This document shows positions 16,426 to 25,782 of a stretch of 42,760 bases of DNA, one piece after another. This DNA comes from Kiritimatiellia bacterium. Lineage in GTDB: Bacteria; Verrucomicrobiota; Kiritimatiellia; UBA8416. The notes below the pieces were generated by a model, which was not told the origin of the DNA, searched no databases, and saw only the letters and a list, made by a program, of their open reading frames with translations. The stretch lies in contig SKVN01000072.1 of assembly GCA_007129405.1 (NCBI GenBank), positions 1 through 42,760 on the forward strand, given 5' to 3'. Made by a program: the position numbers and the translations under genes. Within the stretch, counting starts at the first letter, position 1. Each line of letters begins with the position of its first letter.

Positions 16426-16474
16426 GCAATATTGCCTATACTATAGGCCAGAAATCTACGAAAAGCGAGCAGGG

Positions 16475-17233
16475 TCAATCATCCTTTGTTTTTCTTTGAT
16501 ATAAAGCAATGACGGGAGAACCCAGCCATCTCGTTAAGCCACAGAGTCTGGCAACTCTTTCCATGAGTTGACTCAGGCGTTTGCACCGTAATAAACGGTG
16601 CAATGCCATGGGGAGGAAGAACTGTTTGTATGTTGCAACACGTGCAAAGCCTTGTTTGTAAAAAACCTGGTCTACTTCTTTATGGCGGAAAGAGCGCCAA
16701 TAGCGCGTGTTTTTTTCAACTTTCTTTTTGGCATCAAACAATGCAGGGGCTATCGCGTTAATACTTTGCGAGGTTGGGTAGTCTAACAGGACATAGGTAC
16801 GGGAAACTTTGCAAAGTTGTTCAACCAGACGTTCCCATTCCTTGCAGTGTGTTAATAAGCGAAAGGATGACACCAGATGAAAGTGTTTGTGGGGGAAGGG
16901 GAGTTGGAGTAAATCTGCTGCTATATAGCTGCAATTCGGATGCTGAAGGGCCTTCTCTAGCCGCGTGCCAGGCGTAGGGGCACTGCCTACGACCATGACT
17001 TCGTGGTCTTTTTCAAGATAAACATGTGTCAACTGTGCATGTCCGCCGCCGACATCCAGAATGGTGTGTACATTCTTTGTGCATGCAAGTACATGTCGTG
17101 TTCCCTGCTCTTGCACCCAAAGGAGCCATTGCCCTGACGGACCGGCGAAGCGGGTCGCATAATCATCAGATGCCGTCTCAATGTCGGCCAGGGGAGGCGG
17201 TATATTTGGCTGGCGATCCGTTTTCTTGCTCAT
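16475..17233 (-). CDS. Class I SAM-dependent methyltransferase
   Basis: A 252-residue protein with the Rossmann-type SAM-binding motif ILDVGGGHAQLT (about 58-69), an acidic-motif region around HEVMVVGSAPTPGTRLEKAL, then IAADLLQLPFPHKHFHLVSS, which is the motif before strand 4. Residues about 150-252 form a lysine-rich helical C-terminal part that probably binds the acceptor. The acceptor is unknown. It lies in a minus-strand group with an SDR epimerase upstream, and close to glycan genes, so O-methylation of a sugar or lipid is a plausible inference. AGGAG stands correctly before ATG 17233. The gene is separated from the epimerase by 199 bases that hold no convincing gene, and from the site-2 protease gene by 87 bases. 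Confidence 0.85.
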   Translation of the reverse strand: MSKKTDRQPNIPPPLADIETASDDYATRFAGPSGQWLLWVQEQGTRHVLACTKNVHTILDVGGGHAQLTHVYLEKDHEVMVVGSAPTPGTRLEKALQHPNCSYIAADLLQLPFPHKHFHLVSSFRLLTHCKEWERLVEQLCKVSRTYVLLDYPTSQSINAIAPALFDAKKKVEKNTRYWRSFRHKEVDQVFYKQGFARVATYKQFFLPMALHRLLRCKRLSQLMERVARLCGLTRWLGSPVIALYQRKTKDD

Positions 17234-17432
17234 TTGGTTTTTCTCCTATTCTTACACCCATCATCTCAAAACTGGCCGCAACATGTTTGCGTGATTCTGT
17301 AGCGAGAGTACTCAAGTGTGTGTCGATTGGAACCCCAGCCCGCGGCCTTGAAAAATCATCAAAAGAGGTAGGCGTTGCTATCGGGCAAAAGCGTTGTTGG
17401 TCGCGATCACGTGTAGATCTTTCTTTCATGTA

Positions 17433-18422
17433 TTACAACAGGTTATGTTCTCGATACCAAGTGCCCATTTGGGATAGCGCCTCAAAAGGTGTGATATGTG
17501 GTATGTAGCCTATTAACTCGCGGGCTTTGGAATCGTCGTAGGCACGATGCTTGGTAAAGAAATCTACACGGCGCGGATATAATGGTGGGGTAATGCCCAT
17601 ACGCTTGCAAATCCTGTCGCAGAGATAGGCCGCTATTTTCACAGGAAGGACAGGTATGTGCAACCGGGGTTGCGGAGCATCAAGAATCTGGCAGATATTC
17701 TCTACCATTCGATTGAGTGAAATGGATTCCGGTCCGGCAAGAATGAAAATTTGACCCTCGGCGTTCTTGTTTTCGGCTGCTTGGATGAATCCTTGTGCCA
17801 AATCATCAACGTGTACAAAGTGGTAGTGGTGATTGCCCTTTCCTATCATGACGAAACGGTGTCGATGAATAGCGCGAAACAGTTTGAGAAAGCGGGTGTC
17901 GCCGGGCCCGCATATGGCGGTTGGACGTATGATGGTGACGGGAAGATCGTGTGTTTGCCCCCAATGCAATACAAGGTTTTCGCCTTCCAGCTTGGTCTCC
18001 TGATACCAGTCGCCGGGCCGGAAAGGCGCATTTTCCTTGGCAGGGGCATCGGGATCGATCCAGCCGTGTACACCTGCTGTGCTGCAGTGTACAAAACGTT
18101 TCACGCCAGCGGTCGTGGCTTTTTCTAATATACGCCGTGTACCGTTGACATTGATATTATGAAAAGCCTCTCGATTCGCACCTTCCTGCCGATACATGGC
18201 GGCAATATGGAACACCGTATCGACATTTTCAAAGTCGGCTAGGTTGATGGCTTCATCCTGCCCGATATCGCCGCGCACGATTTGAACATCAAGACCTTCT
18301 AATCGCTCCGTGGATGCCCCGGGGCGGACCATGGCCTTGACTCGATAGCCATGCAGAACAAGATTGCGACAAAGATTGCTTCCGGTAAACCCTCCGGCTC
18401 CGGTCACGATGGCCTGCTGCAT
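17433..18422 (-). CDS. NAD(P)-dependent epimerase/dehydratase, extended SDR family
   Basis: About 329 residues with the extended-SDR architecture. The nucleotide-binding motif is TGAGGFTGSNL at residues 7-17 (from ATG 18422), followed by RGDIGQ, VFHIAA, CSTAGVHG (active-site Ser/Thr) and the catalytic pair Tyr140-Lys144 in DWYQETKLEGE. TIIRPTAICGPGDTR and VHVDDLAQGFIQA are typical substrate-side motifs. The enzyme would act on an NDP-sugar or a related alcohol/ketone in the cytoplasm; hopanoid-type HpnA and 3-beta-hydroxysteroid-type relatives have a similar layout, so the substrate is unclear. ATG 18422 is chosen because GGAG lies 9 bases upstream; the two upstream ATGs lack ribosome-binding sites. 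It diverges from the GT4 gene at 18596. Confidence 0.85.
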   Translation of the reverse strand: MQQAIVTGAGGFTGSNLCRNLVLHGYRVKAMVRPGASTERLEGLDVQIVRGDIGQDEAINLADFENVDTVFHIAAMYRQEGANREAFHNINVNGTRRILEKATTAGVKRFVHCSTAGVHGWIDPDAPAKENAPFRPGDWYQETKLEGENLVLHWGQTHDLPVTIIRPTAICGPGDTRFLKLFRAIHRHRFVMIGKGNHHYHFVHVDDLAQGFIQAAENKNAEGQIFILAGPESISLNRMVENICQILDAPQPRLHIPVLPVKIAAYLCDRICKRMGITPPLYPRRVDFFTKHRAYDDSKARELIGYIPHITPFEALSQMGTWYREHNLL

Positions 18423-18595
18423 AAATGTTGACTCCAAAGATTCACTGTTCATGACAACATTTGTCATAAAAGACTACGATGCCATATTCAATCATGCCGT
18501 GCATCCTAAGGCAAAACACCTTGCTGGTGCAAACTAAGTATTCCTTTCGCATCGTCTTTTTGATATGTCACTCTTTTGAAAGTGAGCATTTTGTT

Positions 18596-19771
18596 ATGGC
18601 GGGCGATAATCAGCGAATCTTGTTTATTGTTTCACAACCATTTTTTCAATGGCGGGGTTCTCCCATTCGTGTGGGGTTTGATGTGCAGGCACTTGCAGAA
18701 TTAGGGTATACCGTTGATTTGCTTGTGCCACCTTTCGGAGACGATCGTGTGGTGCCCGGTGTTTGTGTTCATCGTGTTCGTCATATTCCCTGGGTACGCA
18801 GTCTGCCAATAGGCCCTTCGTTTCCTAAGCTGTTGTTTGATTGTCTGCTTTATTTGCGTGCCCGCGCACTATTACGTCAACATGATTTCGCTGTTCTCCA
18901 TGGGGTGGAAGATGCAGGCGCGATTTGTGCTTTGTTGGCCAAACGAGCCAAGGCAAAATTTGTTTTTGAAAAGCATTCGGATCCTCGATCCTACCGAAAT
19001 GGTTTTGTTCGGAATGTTCTAATGGGGGTATATGCTTTTGTTGAACGCAGAATGATTCGCAGTGCTGATGCTGTAATTGGTACGGGGCCGGAATTAGCAA
19101 AATATGCAGCGCAGGTGTGTCCTGATAAGCTCGTAGTGGAGATAGCCGATATTCCCTCATCGTTGGAGGGGAGTACGCCTGAAACTGCGGCTTTGGCGCG
19201 CCAACGGTTCGTGCAAAAAACGACGGATATTTTAATTACATATGTTGGTTCGTTCGCGGTGTATCAAGGCATTGATCTCCTATTTGAAAGCATATCGTTT
19301 GTTTGTGCATCATCACCGGATGCCCGTTTTTTAATCATCGGCGGAGACCCCGCGCAGATTGCCAAGCGTAAACAGGCTTTAGAGGCCGCAGGTTGTGCAG
19401 ACCGTGTCTATTTTGCAGGGTTGATTTCACCGGATGCCTTGCCGGCGGTACTTGCTGGCTCGGATATTCTTTTGTCGCCACGCATTGCTGGCGCAAACAC
19501 GCCCCTGAAGATATTGGATTATCTCAAAGCGTGTCGACCGATTGTTGCAACGGAAAATGCGGCTAATCGGCAGATATTAGATGAGGCAACAGCGGTTTTT
19601 GCGTCGCCTGATCCGCAAAGCTATGCCGCTGCGATATTGCGCTTGATTGGCGATGCCGCTTTGCGTCAGAAGTTGTCTGCCGGCGGGCAATCGTTAATCG
19701 ATACGAAATATAATTTTGTAAACTTCAAGCAGGAACTTTTTGCCATCTATCGTCAATGGAGGGAAGAATGA
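18596..19771 (+). CDS. Glycosyltransferase, GT-B fold, family 4-like
   Basis: About 391 residues of GT-B type. The N-terminal domain begins with QRILFIVSQPFFQWRGSPIR and includes DFAVLHGVEDAGAICALLA and the acceptor-side stretch ADAVIGTGPELAKYAA. The C-terminal nucleotide-sugar domain holds TYVGSFAVYQGIDLLFE, FLIIGGDP and SPRIAGANTPLKILDYLKAC then RPIVATENAANRQIL, the NTPLK variant of the GT4 donor site that lacks the usual first glutamate of the EX7E motif. It should transfer a sugar from an NDP donor to a lipid-linked glycan on the cytoplasmic side. The ORF continues upstream to 18479, but ATG 18596 is preferred: homology starts there and AAGTGAG precedes it. It overlaps the following membrane gene by 4 bases (ATGA), so the two are translated together. 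Confidence 0.88.
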   Translation: MAGDNQRILFIVSQPFFQWRGSPIRVGFDVQALAELGYTVDLLVPPFGDDRVVPGVCVHRVRHIPWVRSLPIGPSFPKLLFDCLLYLRARALLRQHDFAVLHGVEDAGAICALLAKRAKAKFVFEKHSDPRSYRNGFVRNVLMGVYAFVERRMIRSADAVIGTGPELAKYAAQVCPDKLVVEIADIPSSLEGSTPETAALARQRFVQKTTDILITYVGSFAVYQGIDLLFESISFVCASSPDARFLIIGGDPAQIAKRKQALEAAGCADRVYFAGLISPDALPAVLAGSDILLSPRIAGANTPLKILDYLKACRPIVATENAANRQILDEATAVFASPDPQSYAAAILRLIGDAALRQKLSAGGQSLIDTKYNFVNFKQELFAIYRQWREE

Positions 19772-22335
19772 GTTGTGTTGCCAAGAAGATTTTTGTGCCG
19801 GTCTGTGTGGCATTTGTTATCGCGTTTGTTTCTGGTGTGATAACCACTTGGCCACTGGCGCGGCATGCGGGGGAGGGGATTTCTGCTTTACATCGTGCTG
19901 AACATGGGAGTTTACGTATTTCCATTCCTGGCGATCATCTTCAGTTGATGTATTTTTTTCAATTGATGCGCGATTTTGTTGCCGGTGAAACACCATGGTT
20001 TCATAATCTTTATGAATTTAATGAGGGGGATGACGCGGCGCGTTATCGTGTTGATTTTTATTATGTCCCATTTTCGCTGGTATTCAGTGCGGTTGATCTT
20101 TTGACTGGGAATGCTGCGTTAGCGTGGAATGTTGCCGGATTCGTATCCTTGTGGCTTGGTACATTGGGTGTTTTTTTACTGGTACGGCGGTTTACATCTC
20201 ATTGCTGGGTTGTGGTCGCTGCTACGGTGGCCGGAACCGTGCTGCCATACCGCCTAATCACGTTTTTGCATGGAAGCCCGACAGGTTTTGGCATTGCATA
20301 TGTTCCTTTTATGCTGCTTGGTCTTGACTATGCCATTCGTGCGAAAAAAGTGGCGGGCGGTTTGCTTGCCGGACTCGTATTTTTTCTGGCAGAATGGGCC
20401 GATCTGCATGTGTATTTCTTTCTGGCCTTGGTTACGCCTTTCTGGTGTGTGTTTGTCTATTTATACGAAGGCTTTTCATTTGATCGTAAACGTATTCGTA
20501 AGATATTTGTTGCGTTACTTCCGCTCTTGTTTTTTGTTTTCGCAGCGGGTGTCCGGGTTCTTCTTATCCGTGAGGTACTCAAGGGGTCCGTGATGGCGGA
20601 CGGACGAACGGTAACAGAGGTTGCTCAATTTTCTCCTTCTCCCGATTCCTATTGGTCGCTCAATCCGGATCATCCGAGCAGCTATGTCTACTTGACCTTT
20701 TTGATTCCGCTGATGATTGTTACTGGATTTGCGCATGCAATTCTAGGGGTGCGAAGGGATTTTTCACGTGAGAGATTGCTGCATTTTCTGTTATTATGCG
20801 GTTTGCTGGTTGGTATCGGCTGTATTTTGTTGCTTGGGCTAGGACCGCGGATGCCGCTTCCGCGGTCGGATCGCTTGTGGGAACTCTTTGTTCGTGTCGT
20901 GCGTCCGTATCGAATGATTCGTCAACCTGCGAAAGTACAGGTTTTGCTCCCGTCTTTGTTGGCAGTTTGCATAGCCTTGCCATTTTCCTCTGTCTATTTG
21001 AAGAAAGCAACTGTGCGAAGTAACTGGATTTTCGGGGTTCTGGCATTGCTTTTGCTCGGGGAGGTTGCATGGCGAATTGACCCTGCTATTTCCGTTTTGG
21101 ATCAAGAGCAAAAGGCCTATGCTGCCGTGGTTGCCGATGCGAAAGCAAACGGTGAGGTTCCGCGCGCCGTCGCCGTTGTCCTCTGGCCGGGTGATTCTCA
21201 CTGGTCTTCTCTAAACCAGTATTATGCTATGAAGTACCGAATACGCATGCTCAACGGCTATAGTCCAATTGTGTCGGCCACGTATTTTGATGATGTCTTT
21301 TTGCGGTTTTTCAGTTTGAATCGTGGATACGCCAGTGATGCGCAGTTGGATGAGCTGCTTGCCATGGGCATTCGCCATATTCTGATTCATGAAGATGCCT
21401 TTCCCGAAAGAGTGAGCCCTTTTGGCGTGGCGCAGACATTGAAGGGATTCTTGGAGAATCCGCGTGTGCAATTTTTGCATCAGGATCGGGCTGTTTGGGC
21501 TTTTGCCATTCTTGATCGTGCCGATGAGGCGCCTCATACTTCGATAGCGTGGAATACCGCTTCGGTGACGTTCAGCTGGCCTGCAACGTGGCTGGTGGCA
21601 GAAAACGTTTCGATTCTAGGGGATAGCCATGATGGATACGACGGTCCGTTCTTGCGTTTATCAAAGCCAGAAGCATACATTGAAATTCCAGACTGGGGTA
21701 TTCATTATGTCGAAAGTTTACGATTATCGGCACGTGTACGCGGACAAGGTTTGCTTGCATTGCAGATGCATATAGATGGAGAATTTTACGAGCAGGAATA
21801 TGCGGTTGATGCGGATACGTGGCAATGGGTGGATCTTCCGTATCCTGCATTTGAGAGTTTTCAAACCAATCTACAGGGGCGATTACGTGTCCTGCAAGGG
21901 GGGCTGGATGTTGATCATCTCTATGTGGCACAGGGAGAGGTGCCCGCAGATATGTCTGTCGGGGATGTTTTTCGGATCCCTTCACCAACATTGTTCCGTG
22001 CGGGGTACACAGATTTATCGGAAAATGCGGTCATTTTCCGCCCGGAATTGGTTCCATCTGCATACGTTTTGTATGGACCGCGCCTTCCGTTGCCAGTGGG
22101 TGACTATGTTTTTCGGCTTATCTACGAGTCCGAAGTAGAGGGAAGCATAGGAGAAATCGGTTTTCGTGATCCGGGTCGACATGATAACCCGGAAACGGTT
22201 GTTGTTATGGGGGCAGATGGTGTTGTGGAAATGCGATATAAACAAGTTGCCAATCTTCCCGTGACCATAGAGTTTTTCTACAATCGATCTGGTACTGTAT
22301 TGATTCGGGATCTTGAAATTGAACGCCTGGAATAG
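19768..22335 (+). CDS. Large GT-C-like membrane protein with C-terminal soluble beta domains
   Basis: About 855 residues. Residues 1-445 contain roughly ten membrane segments, preceded in the first periplasmic loop by PGDHLQLMYFFQLMRDF, with acidic residues (GDHLQ, EFNEGDDAAR) as in GT-C glycosyltransferases that use polyprenyl-phosphate sugars. The LHGSPTGFGIAYVPFMLLGL and AEWADLHVYFFLALVTP segments are typical of that fold. Residues about 450-600 form a soluble alpha/beta region and about 600-855 are beta-rich, likely two carbohydrate-binding-like sandwiches on the periplasmic side. I recognise no named family. The start at 19768 overlaps the GT4 stop and follows GAGGGAAG. It probably adds sugar to a glycan outside the membrane; this rests on fold resemblance and context, not on a confirmed catalytic motif. 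Confidence 0.75.
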   Translation: MSCVAKKIFVPVCVAFVIAFVSGVITTWPLARHAGEGISALHRAEHGSLRISIPGDHLQLMYFFQLMRDFVAGETPWFHNLYEFNEGDDAARYRVDFYYVPFSLVFSAVDLLTGNAALAWNVAGFVSLWLGTLGVFLLVRRFTSHCWVVVAATVAGTVLPYRLITFLHGSPTGFGIAYVPFMLLGLDYAIRAKKVAGGLLAGLVFFLAEWADLHVYFFLALVTPFWCVFVYLYEGFSFDRKRIRKIFVALLPLLFFVFAAGVRVLLIREVLKGSVMADGRTVTEVAQFSPSPDSYWSLNPDHPSSYVYLTFLIPLMIVTGFAHAILGVRRDFSRERLLHFLLLCGLLVGIGCILLLGLGPRMPLPRSDRLWELFVRVVRPYRMIRQPAKVQVLLPSLLAVCIALPFSSVYLKKATVRSNWIFGVLALLLLGEVAWRIDPAISVLDQEQKAYAAVVADAKANGEVPRAVAVVLWPGDSHWSSLNQYYAMKYRIRMLNGYSPIVSATYFDDVFLRFFSLNRGYASDAQLDELLAMGIRHILIHEDAFPERVSPFGVAQTLKGFLENPRVQFLHQDRAVWAFAILDRADEAPHTSIAWNTASVTFSWPATWLVAENVSILGDSHDGYDGPFLRLSKPEAYIEIPDWGIHYVESLRLSARVRGQGLLALQMHIDGEFYEQEYAVDADTWQWVDLPYPAFESFQTNLQGRLRVLQGGLDVDHLYVAQGEVPADMSVGDVFRIPSPTLFRAGYTDLSENAVIFRPELVPSAYVLYGPRLPLPVGDYVFRLIYESEVEGSIGEIGFRDPGRHDNPETVVVMGADGVVEMRYKQVANLPVTIEFFYNRSGTVLIRDLEIERLE

Positions 22336-22355
22336 CAGCTAGCATACCCCGAATA

Positions 22356-22910
22356 TTAATTGGTTGGTCGCCACTGACCGATAAAACCTCGCTGTGGGCT
22401 GTCTGTCATAATGGCCCGTTCGACCGTGTAGTTGCCTGCGATGCTTAAAATTTCATTGCCATTCAAGAAAATGCGCAATGCGCCTTCGCTAGACTGCACG
22501 CGCCATCGCGCGACACCTGAAATCGGCACGCTGAATCGTCCATCCCAAAAACCGCCACCAGGTCCTTCTAGTAAGATTCGTGATGGATCCCTGGCTCCTC
22601 CGCCTGTATCCATCGTCATAATCAATAAGCGGGAAAAGCCTTGCCCTTCAACACGAGCAATAATCCATTCAGCATCTCCTGGTGTATTCAGTCCTGGAGG
22701 AACTTCAACATTTTGGGTCTCCCATTTTACCACACCGTTAGAAGCTTCGATTATGCCTACATCGCGCCCATCACGCCATTCGCTACCGGTCGCAGAACCA
22801 TTGGCCGTGGTTTCATCGGTTTGCGGCGCAGTGTCAGGATCGGCGAGTTCACAACCGCTGGACATCGCGAGACCGCATAGTAGTAGTACAAAAAATATTG
22901 GAAATTTCAT
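22356..22910 (-). CDS. Lipoprotein of unknown function, beta-rich
   Basis: About 184 residues with a lipoprotein signal peptide: hydrophobic core FPIFFVLLLCGLAM then SSGC, with the lipid-attached cysteine at about residue 20. A low-complexity Thr/Ser/Glu linker (about 24-46) follows, and the rest is beta-rich (VKWETQNVEVPPG, ARWRVQSSEGALRIFLNGNE), suggesting a jelly-roll like laminin-G or glycosidase-associated domains. No catalytic residues can be assigned. ATG 22910 is preferred over 22916 because GGAG then lies 9 bases upstream. It sits alone on the minus strand, convergent with the GT-C-like gene whose stop is 20 bases away and divergent from a methyltransferase. A role in the cell envelope near the glycan machinery is inference. 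Confidence 0.72.
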   Translation of the reverse strand: MKFPIFFVLLLCGLAMSSGCELADPDTAPQTDETTANGSATGSEWRDGRDVGIIEASNGVVKWETQNVEVPPGLNTPGDAEWIIARVEGQGFSRLLIMTMDTGGGARDPSRILLEGPGGGFWDGRFSVPISGVARWRVQSSEGALRIFLNGNEILSIAGNYTVERAIMTDSPQRGFIGQWRPTN

Positions 22911-23198
22911 GATCATTCTCTCCGTTGTTCAAAAAATCTTGATTTCAAGGCGAATTCTTTAAACCTACCAGTTCTTATGATGAAGTGCAACTATGGAGTT
23001 TCATGTATACGCGCACGAATGCTGTGTGCTACGGTCTTTTCTTTTCCGTTCCACACCGGTGGACTAGGCTTTTTATGGATTTTGTTTTTAGTGGTATTTG
23101 TTTGTTTCCTGCATCAAGTAACGTATCATTATTGCGCTGCATGCTGATGTAGTTGACATACATGAACGCATTTTGATGAGGTGCGATTGAGGGGTTGC
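22911..23198. other. 288-base divergent intergenic region, nothing firmly identified
   Basis: It must hold promoters for the lipoprotein and methyltransferase genes. A TTGACA at 23155-23160 has no convincing -10 partner. No tRNA, riboswitch signature, terminator or repeat copy was seen. Confidence 0.5.
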
Positions 23199-24083
23199 AT
23201 GGCCGATGACAATACATATGCGAATTTGACTGCTATGGACAGGGTGCCGTTGGAGACGGCGTCGCGTTATTACTATTTCAAGCCTATGGCTGTTTTTTTT
23301 AATGCGTTGCATTTGCGTGCATTCCAAACTGCTGGCCTCTGCTGGAAGACACCCGTTTTAGACATCGGTTGCAGTGACGGTTCGTATGGCTTGCTTATGG
23401 CGGAGGTGCTAGGTGCACCAGATCATATCCTCGGTATTGATGTTGATGAAAAGGCGATCTCTTGTGCGCGCACGGAAGCGAAAATGCTATACGATGACAT
23501 GCTCGTCGCGAGTGCTGCGCAGTTGCCTTTTGATGATAACGCCTTTGAAATGATCATCGTTAATGCGAGTCTGGTTTCCATTCAACCTGGTTTGGAAGCA
23601 TCCATGCGCGAGGCATATCGCGTATTGAAAGCCGGCGGACGTTTTTACGCGACGGTTTGCACGGATGCCTATGAAAAACAGTATTGGATTGCGCGTCTGT
23701 TGCGTGGACTGGGGCTGGGGGCTCTTGCGCGCCATTACATGCACGCGATGAACCGGAGAATGCAGCAAGCGCATCTGCTCTCATGGGAAAACTGGATACA
23801 ATTATTTGAGGACAACGGTTTCAGGGTAGTCCAGCACTTTGGTTTTTTGCCTTTGCGTCTGGTTCCGCTATGGAGTTTTCTGGCGTGGACACCGTTGCGT
23901 ATTATTGGCATATCTAAACGTATTCCCTGGCCTTGGCTTCATAAAAAAATGGCTGTGTTGTGGACACATGTGTTTGCAGGTATTTACACAAGGACTGAAA
24001 GCAAGTTGGATTCCCAAAAGAGCGGGTATATCCTCATCGAGGCCATCAAAGTTTCACCGGAGCACTCTGTTCCGATTTCTTGA
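23199..24083 (+). CDS. Class I SAM-dependent methyltransferase (Methyltransf_11-like)
   Basis: About 294 residues. The SAM-binding motif is VLDIGCSDGSYG (53-64 from ATG 23199), with the second motif LGIDVDEKAISCA, the ASAAQLPFDDNAFEMIIVNA segment and EAYRVLKAGGRFYATV, all in the usual order of the Methyltransf_11 type. Residues about 170-294 form a helical C-terminal part containing a hydrophobic stretch (LRLVPLWSFLAWTPLRIIGI), which may place the enzyme at the membrane. Methylation of a lipid or lipid-linked glycan is therefore plausible but not shown. ATG 23199 is chosen because GAGGGG lies about 5 bases upstream; a GTG at 23181 is also in frame. It is convergent with the flippase gene, with 42 bases between the stops and no terminator-like hairpin with a T-run. 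Confidence 0.85.
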   Translation: MADDNTYANLTAMDRVPLETASRYYYFKPMAVFFNALHLRAFQTAGLCWKTPVLDIGCSDGSYGLLMAEVLGAPDHILGIDVDEKAISCARTEAKMLYDDMLVASAAQLPFDDNAFEMIIVNASLVSIQPGLEASMREAYRVLKAGGRFYATVCTDAYEKQYWIARLLRGLGLGALARHYMHAMNRRMQQAHLLSWENWIQLFEDNGFRVVQHFGFLPLRLVPLWSFLAWTPLRIIGISKRIPWPWLHKKMAVLWTHVFAGIYTRTESKLDSQKSGYILIEAIKVSPEHSVPIS

Positions 24084-24125
24084 GCAAACGCTTTTTCCCA
24101 TAATGGATTTGCAGATATCCATACG

Positions 24126-25535
24126 TCACCTTGCGTGATATGCATACAAGTGCTTCATTTGATAGACTAGTGCGCCGGATACGACGATAAGAAGTGCTGC
24201 AGTTATAGGGAGTGGCAAACCCGCCAGGTGGTGGATGGTAGGTATTGCTGCGACTGCAAGGCAGGGCAGAATGAGAGGAATGATTCGGCGGGCGGTATGG
24301 CGAATGGGACTGCACAATAGTTGTGTCATTCCTAATGCGCACAAAACGGCCTCGCTGGCAACAGTAGCGATGGCTGCACCCAAGGCTCCTAAACGAGGTA
24401 TGAGTATTAGGTTGATCAGAATATTCGTACCTGACGTTATTAGCAGGAGTGGTGTTAACGTTATTTCACGCTCCGTGGTCAGCAGGTATGTCTCTGTCAC
24501 CGTGTTAAACATGTTGAGAGCAAGCCCGGGAAGCAGCACGGCGAGCAGGCTGACGGAAACAAGAAAGGCGTTGCCAAATAGCAGGGGCATGGCAATCGGT
24601 TGAATAAATCCGGCAATGATCAGGCATGGTAGAATCAAGACAAAGAGCGTGCGTAGAGCTTTGACGATCTGTTTGGGTAATTGGTTCGGATCCGTTGCAT
24701 GGTACTTGGCAAATCTGGTGAAGGCAACGAAGAAGACAACCCTGGGTAGAGCCGCAAAAATTTCCATGACGCGATATGCAGCTCCGTAGAAGCCGACTTC
24801 CGCATCAATTGCGAGTGCTTTAAGCATGATGATATCGATCTGATAGTAGACGATCCACAGGAGCCCATGCAGTGCGAATGGTAACGCTTTTTTGTAGGTA
24901 TTCCGCCAGCTTTCCGGCTGTTGATTATGGGCGAGCGGGAAATGTCGTGCTAGGTAAAGGCCGGTGCCGGCATTGTCGATCAATCTGGATAGAACAAGCG
25001 CTACTGTGGTCAGGATGAGGCTGCCCGTTATAAACAAGATGATGCTGGTTAGCACCACGGTAAAAAGACGTTCGATAAAAACACTGACAGATTCTTTATG
25101 AAACCAGTTCTTTCCTTTCATAATGCCGCGCCAGCTCATTTTGATGCTTCGGCAGAGCTCGGCTGCAATCATAAGATAGCATAGAATCATACCCTCACGG
25201 GAGAATCCTATCCAGTGTGTGATGAGAGGCAGAAGCGCAAAGATCGGAATGGTGTTTAATATTTGGATGAGCAAAAAGCGCAAAGTCGGTCTCGTTCCGT
25301 CTTGCGGGTTTGCTGCCACTGTGCGTGTCAGCAACATCGGCAACCCGAATTGTATAAAAACGCCTAAGATACCGCCTAAGGCGACAGCAGCCGAAAAAAC
25401 GCCATACTGTTCCGGTCCTACCACGCGGGCAATGAAAACATAGAGTATGAACATGAGGCCCAGCGTGGATTCACCCAATAGCGCGTATATATAGGAAAAA
25501 TCTTGTTTTCCGAGCCATGTAATCCATTTTTTCAT
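24126..25535 (-). CDS. Oligosaccharide flippase (Wzx/MATE-like polysaccharide biosynthesis protein)
   Basis: About 469 residues with 12-14 membrane segments. The start region GKQDFSYIYALLGESTLGLM followed by FIARVVGPEQYGVFSAAVAL is characteristic of Wzx-type flippases of the MOP superfamily, which move undecaprenyl-diphosphate-linked glycan units across the inner membrane. The middle holds SMKMSWRG-like loops and the second half repeats the flippase pattern (VLLPGLALNMFNTVTETYL, PRLGALGAAIATVASE). The ORF extends upstream to 25721, but homology starts at the ATG 25535; none of the candidates has a good ribosome-binding site. It is the last gene of the minus-strand glycan cluster and lies 247 bases after the UbiA-family gene, so it may have its own promoter. 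Confidence 0.87.
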   Translation of the reverse strand: MKKWITWLGKQDFSYIYALLGESTLGLMFILYVFIARVVGPEQYGVFSAAVALGGILGVFIQFGLPMLLTRTVAANPQDGTRPTLRFLLIQILNTIPIFALLPLITHWIGFSREGMILCYLMIAAELCRSIKMSWRGIMKGKNWFHKESVSVFIERLFTVVLTSIILFITGSLILTTVALVLSRLIDNAGTGLYLARHFPLAHNQQPESWRNTYKKALPFALHGLLWIVYYQIDIIMLKALAIDAEVGFYGAAYRVMEIFAALPRVVFFVAFTRFAKYHATDPNQLPKQIVKALRTLFVLILPCLIIAGFIQPIAMPLLFGNAFLVSVSLLAVLLPGLALNMFNTVTETYLLTTEREITLTPLLLITSGTNILINLILIPRLGALGAAIATVASEAVLCALGMTQLLCSPIRHTARRIIPLILPCLAVAAIPTIHHLAGLPLPITAALLIVVSGALVYQMKHLYAYHAR

Positions 25536-25782
25536 GCTGAAATTACGTAGATGTTGTGCGTTGGGAATGGGCGACCAAGGCGTCGTTTGCGAAAGGTATG
25601 TTGCGAGCAACGAGCGGGTCTGATGCAAGCGCCTGACAGTTGCACCTGTTTTCATCAGAAGTAAGCAGCCGATGCGGGGCAATCTGGCTACGCACTCTAT
25701 ATGCAAACGATTGCAAAGCATGTTGGATCATACCTGGTATCGTTTTATGATTCCGCTGATCGGTGAGGTGCAGCATAGATAC
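25536..25782 (-). other. 247-base gap between prenyltransferase and flippase genes
   Basis: All other neighbours in this cluster are separated by fewer than 40 bases or overlap, so this gap stands out. Short frames cross it, but none has family-like sequence or a ribosome-binding site. It may hold a flippase promoter or a degraded gene; nothing firm is seen. Confidence 0.4.

Noticed and set aside
17178-17429. An 83-residue minus-strand frame filling the gap between the epimerase and methyltransferase genes
   Set aside because: It has no ribosome-binding site, no recognisable family, and runs 56 bases into the methyltransferase in another frame. The clear ribosome-binding site of the methyltransferase lies within it. 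Not listed as a gene.
24103-24122. ATGGAT/ATCCAT inverted repeat between the methyltransferase and flippase genes
   Set aside because: Short AT-rich stem with no T-run on either strand; likely chance.
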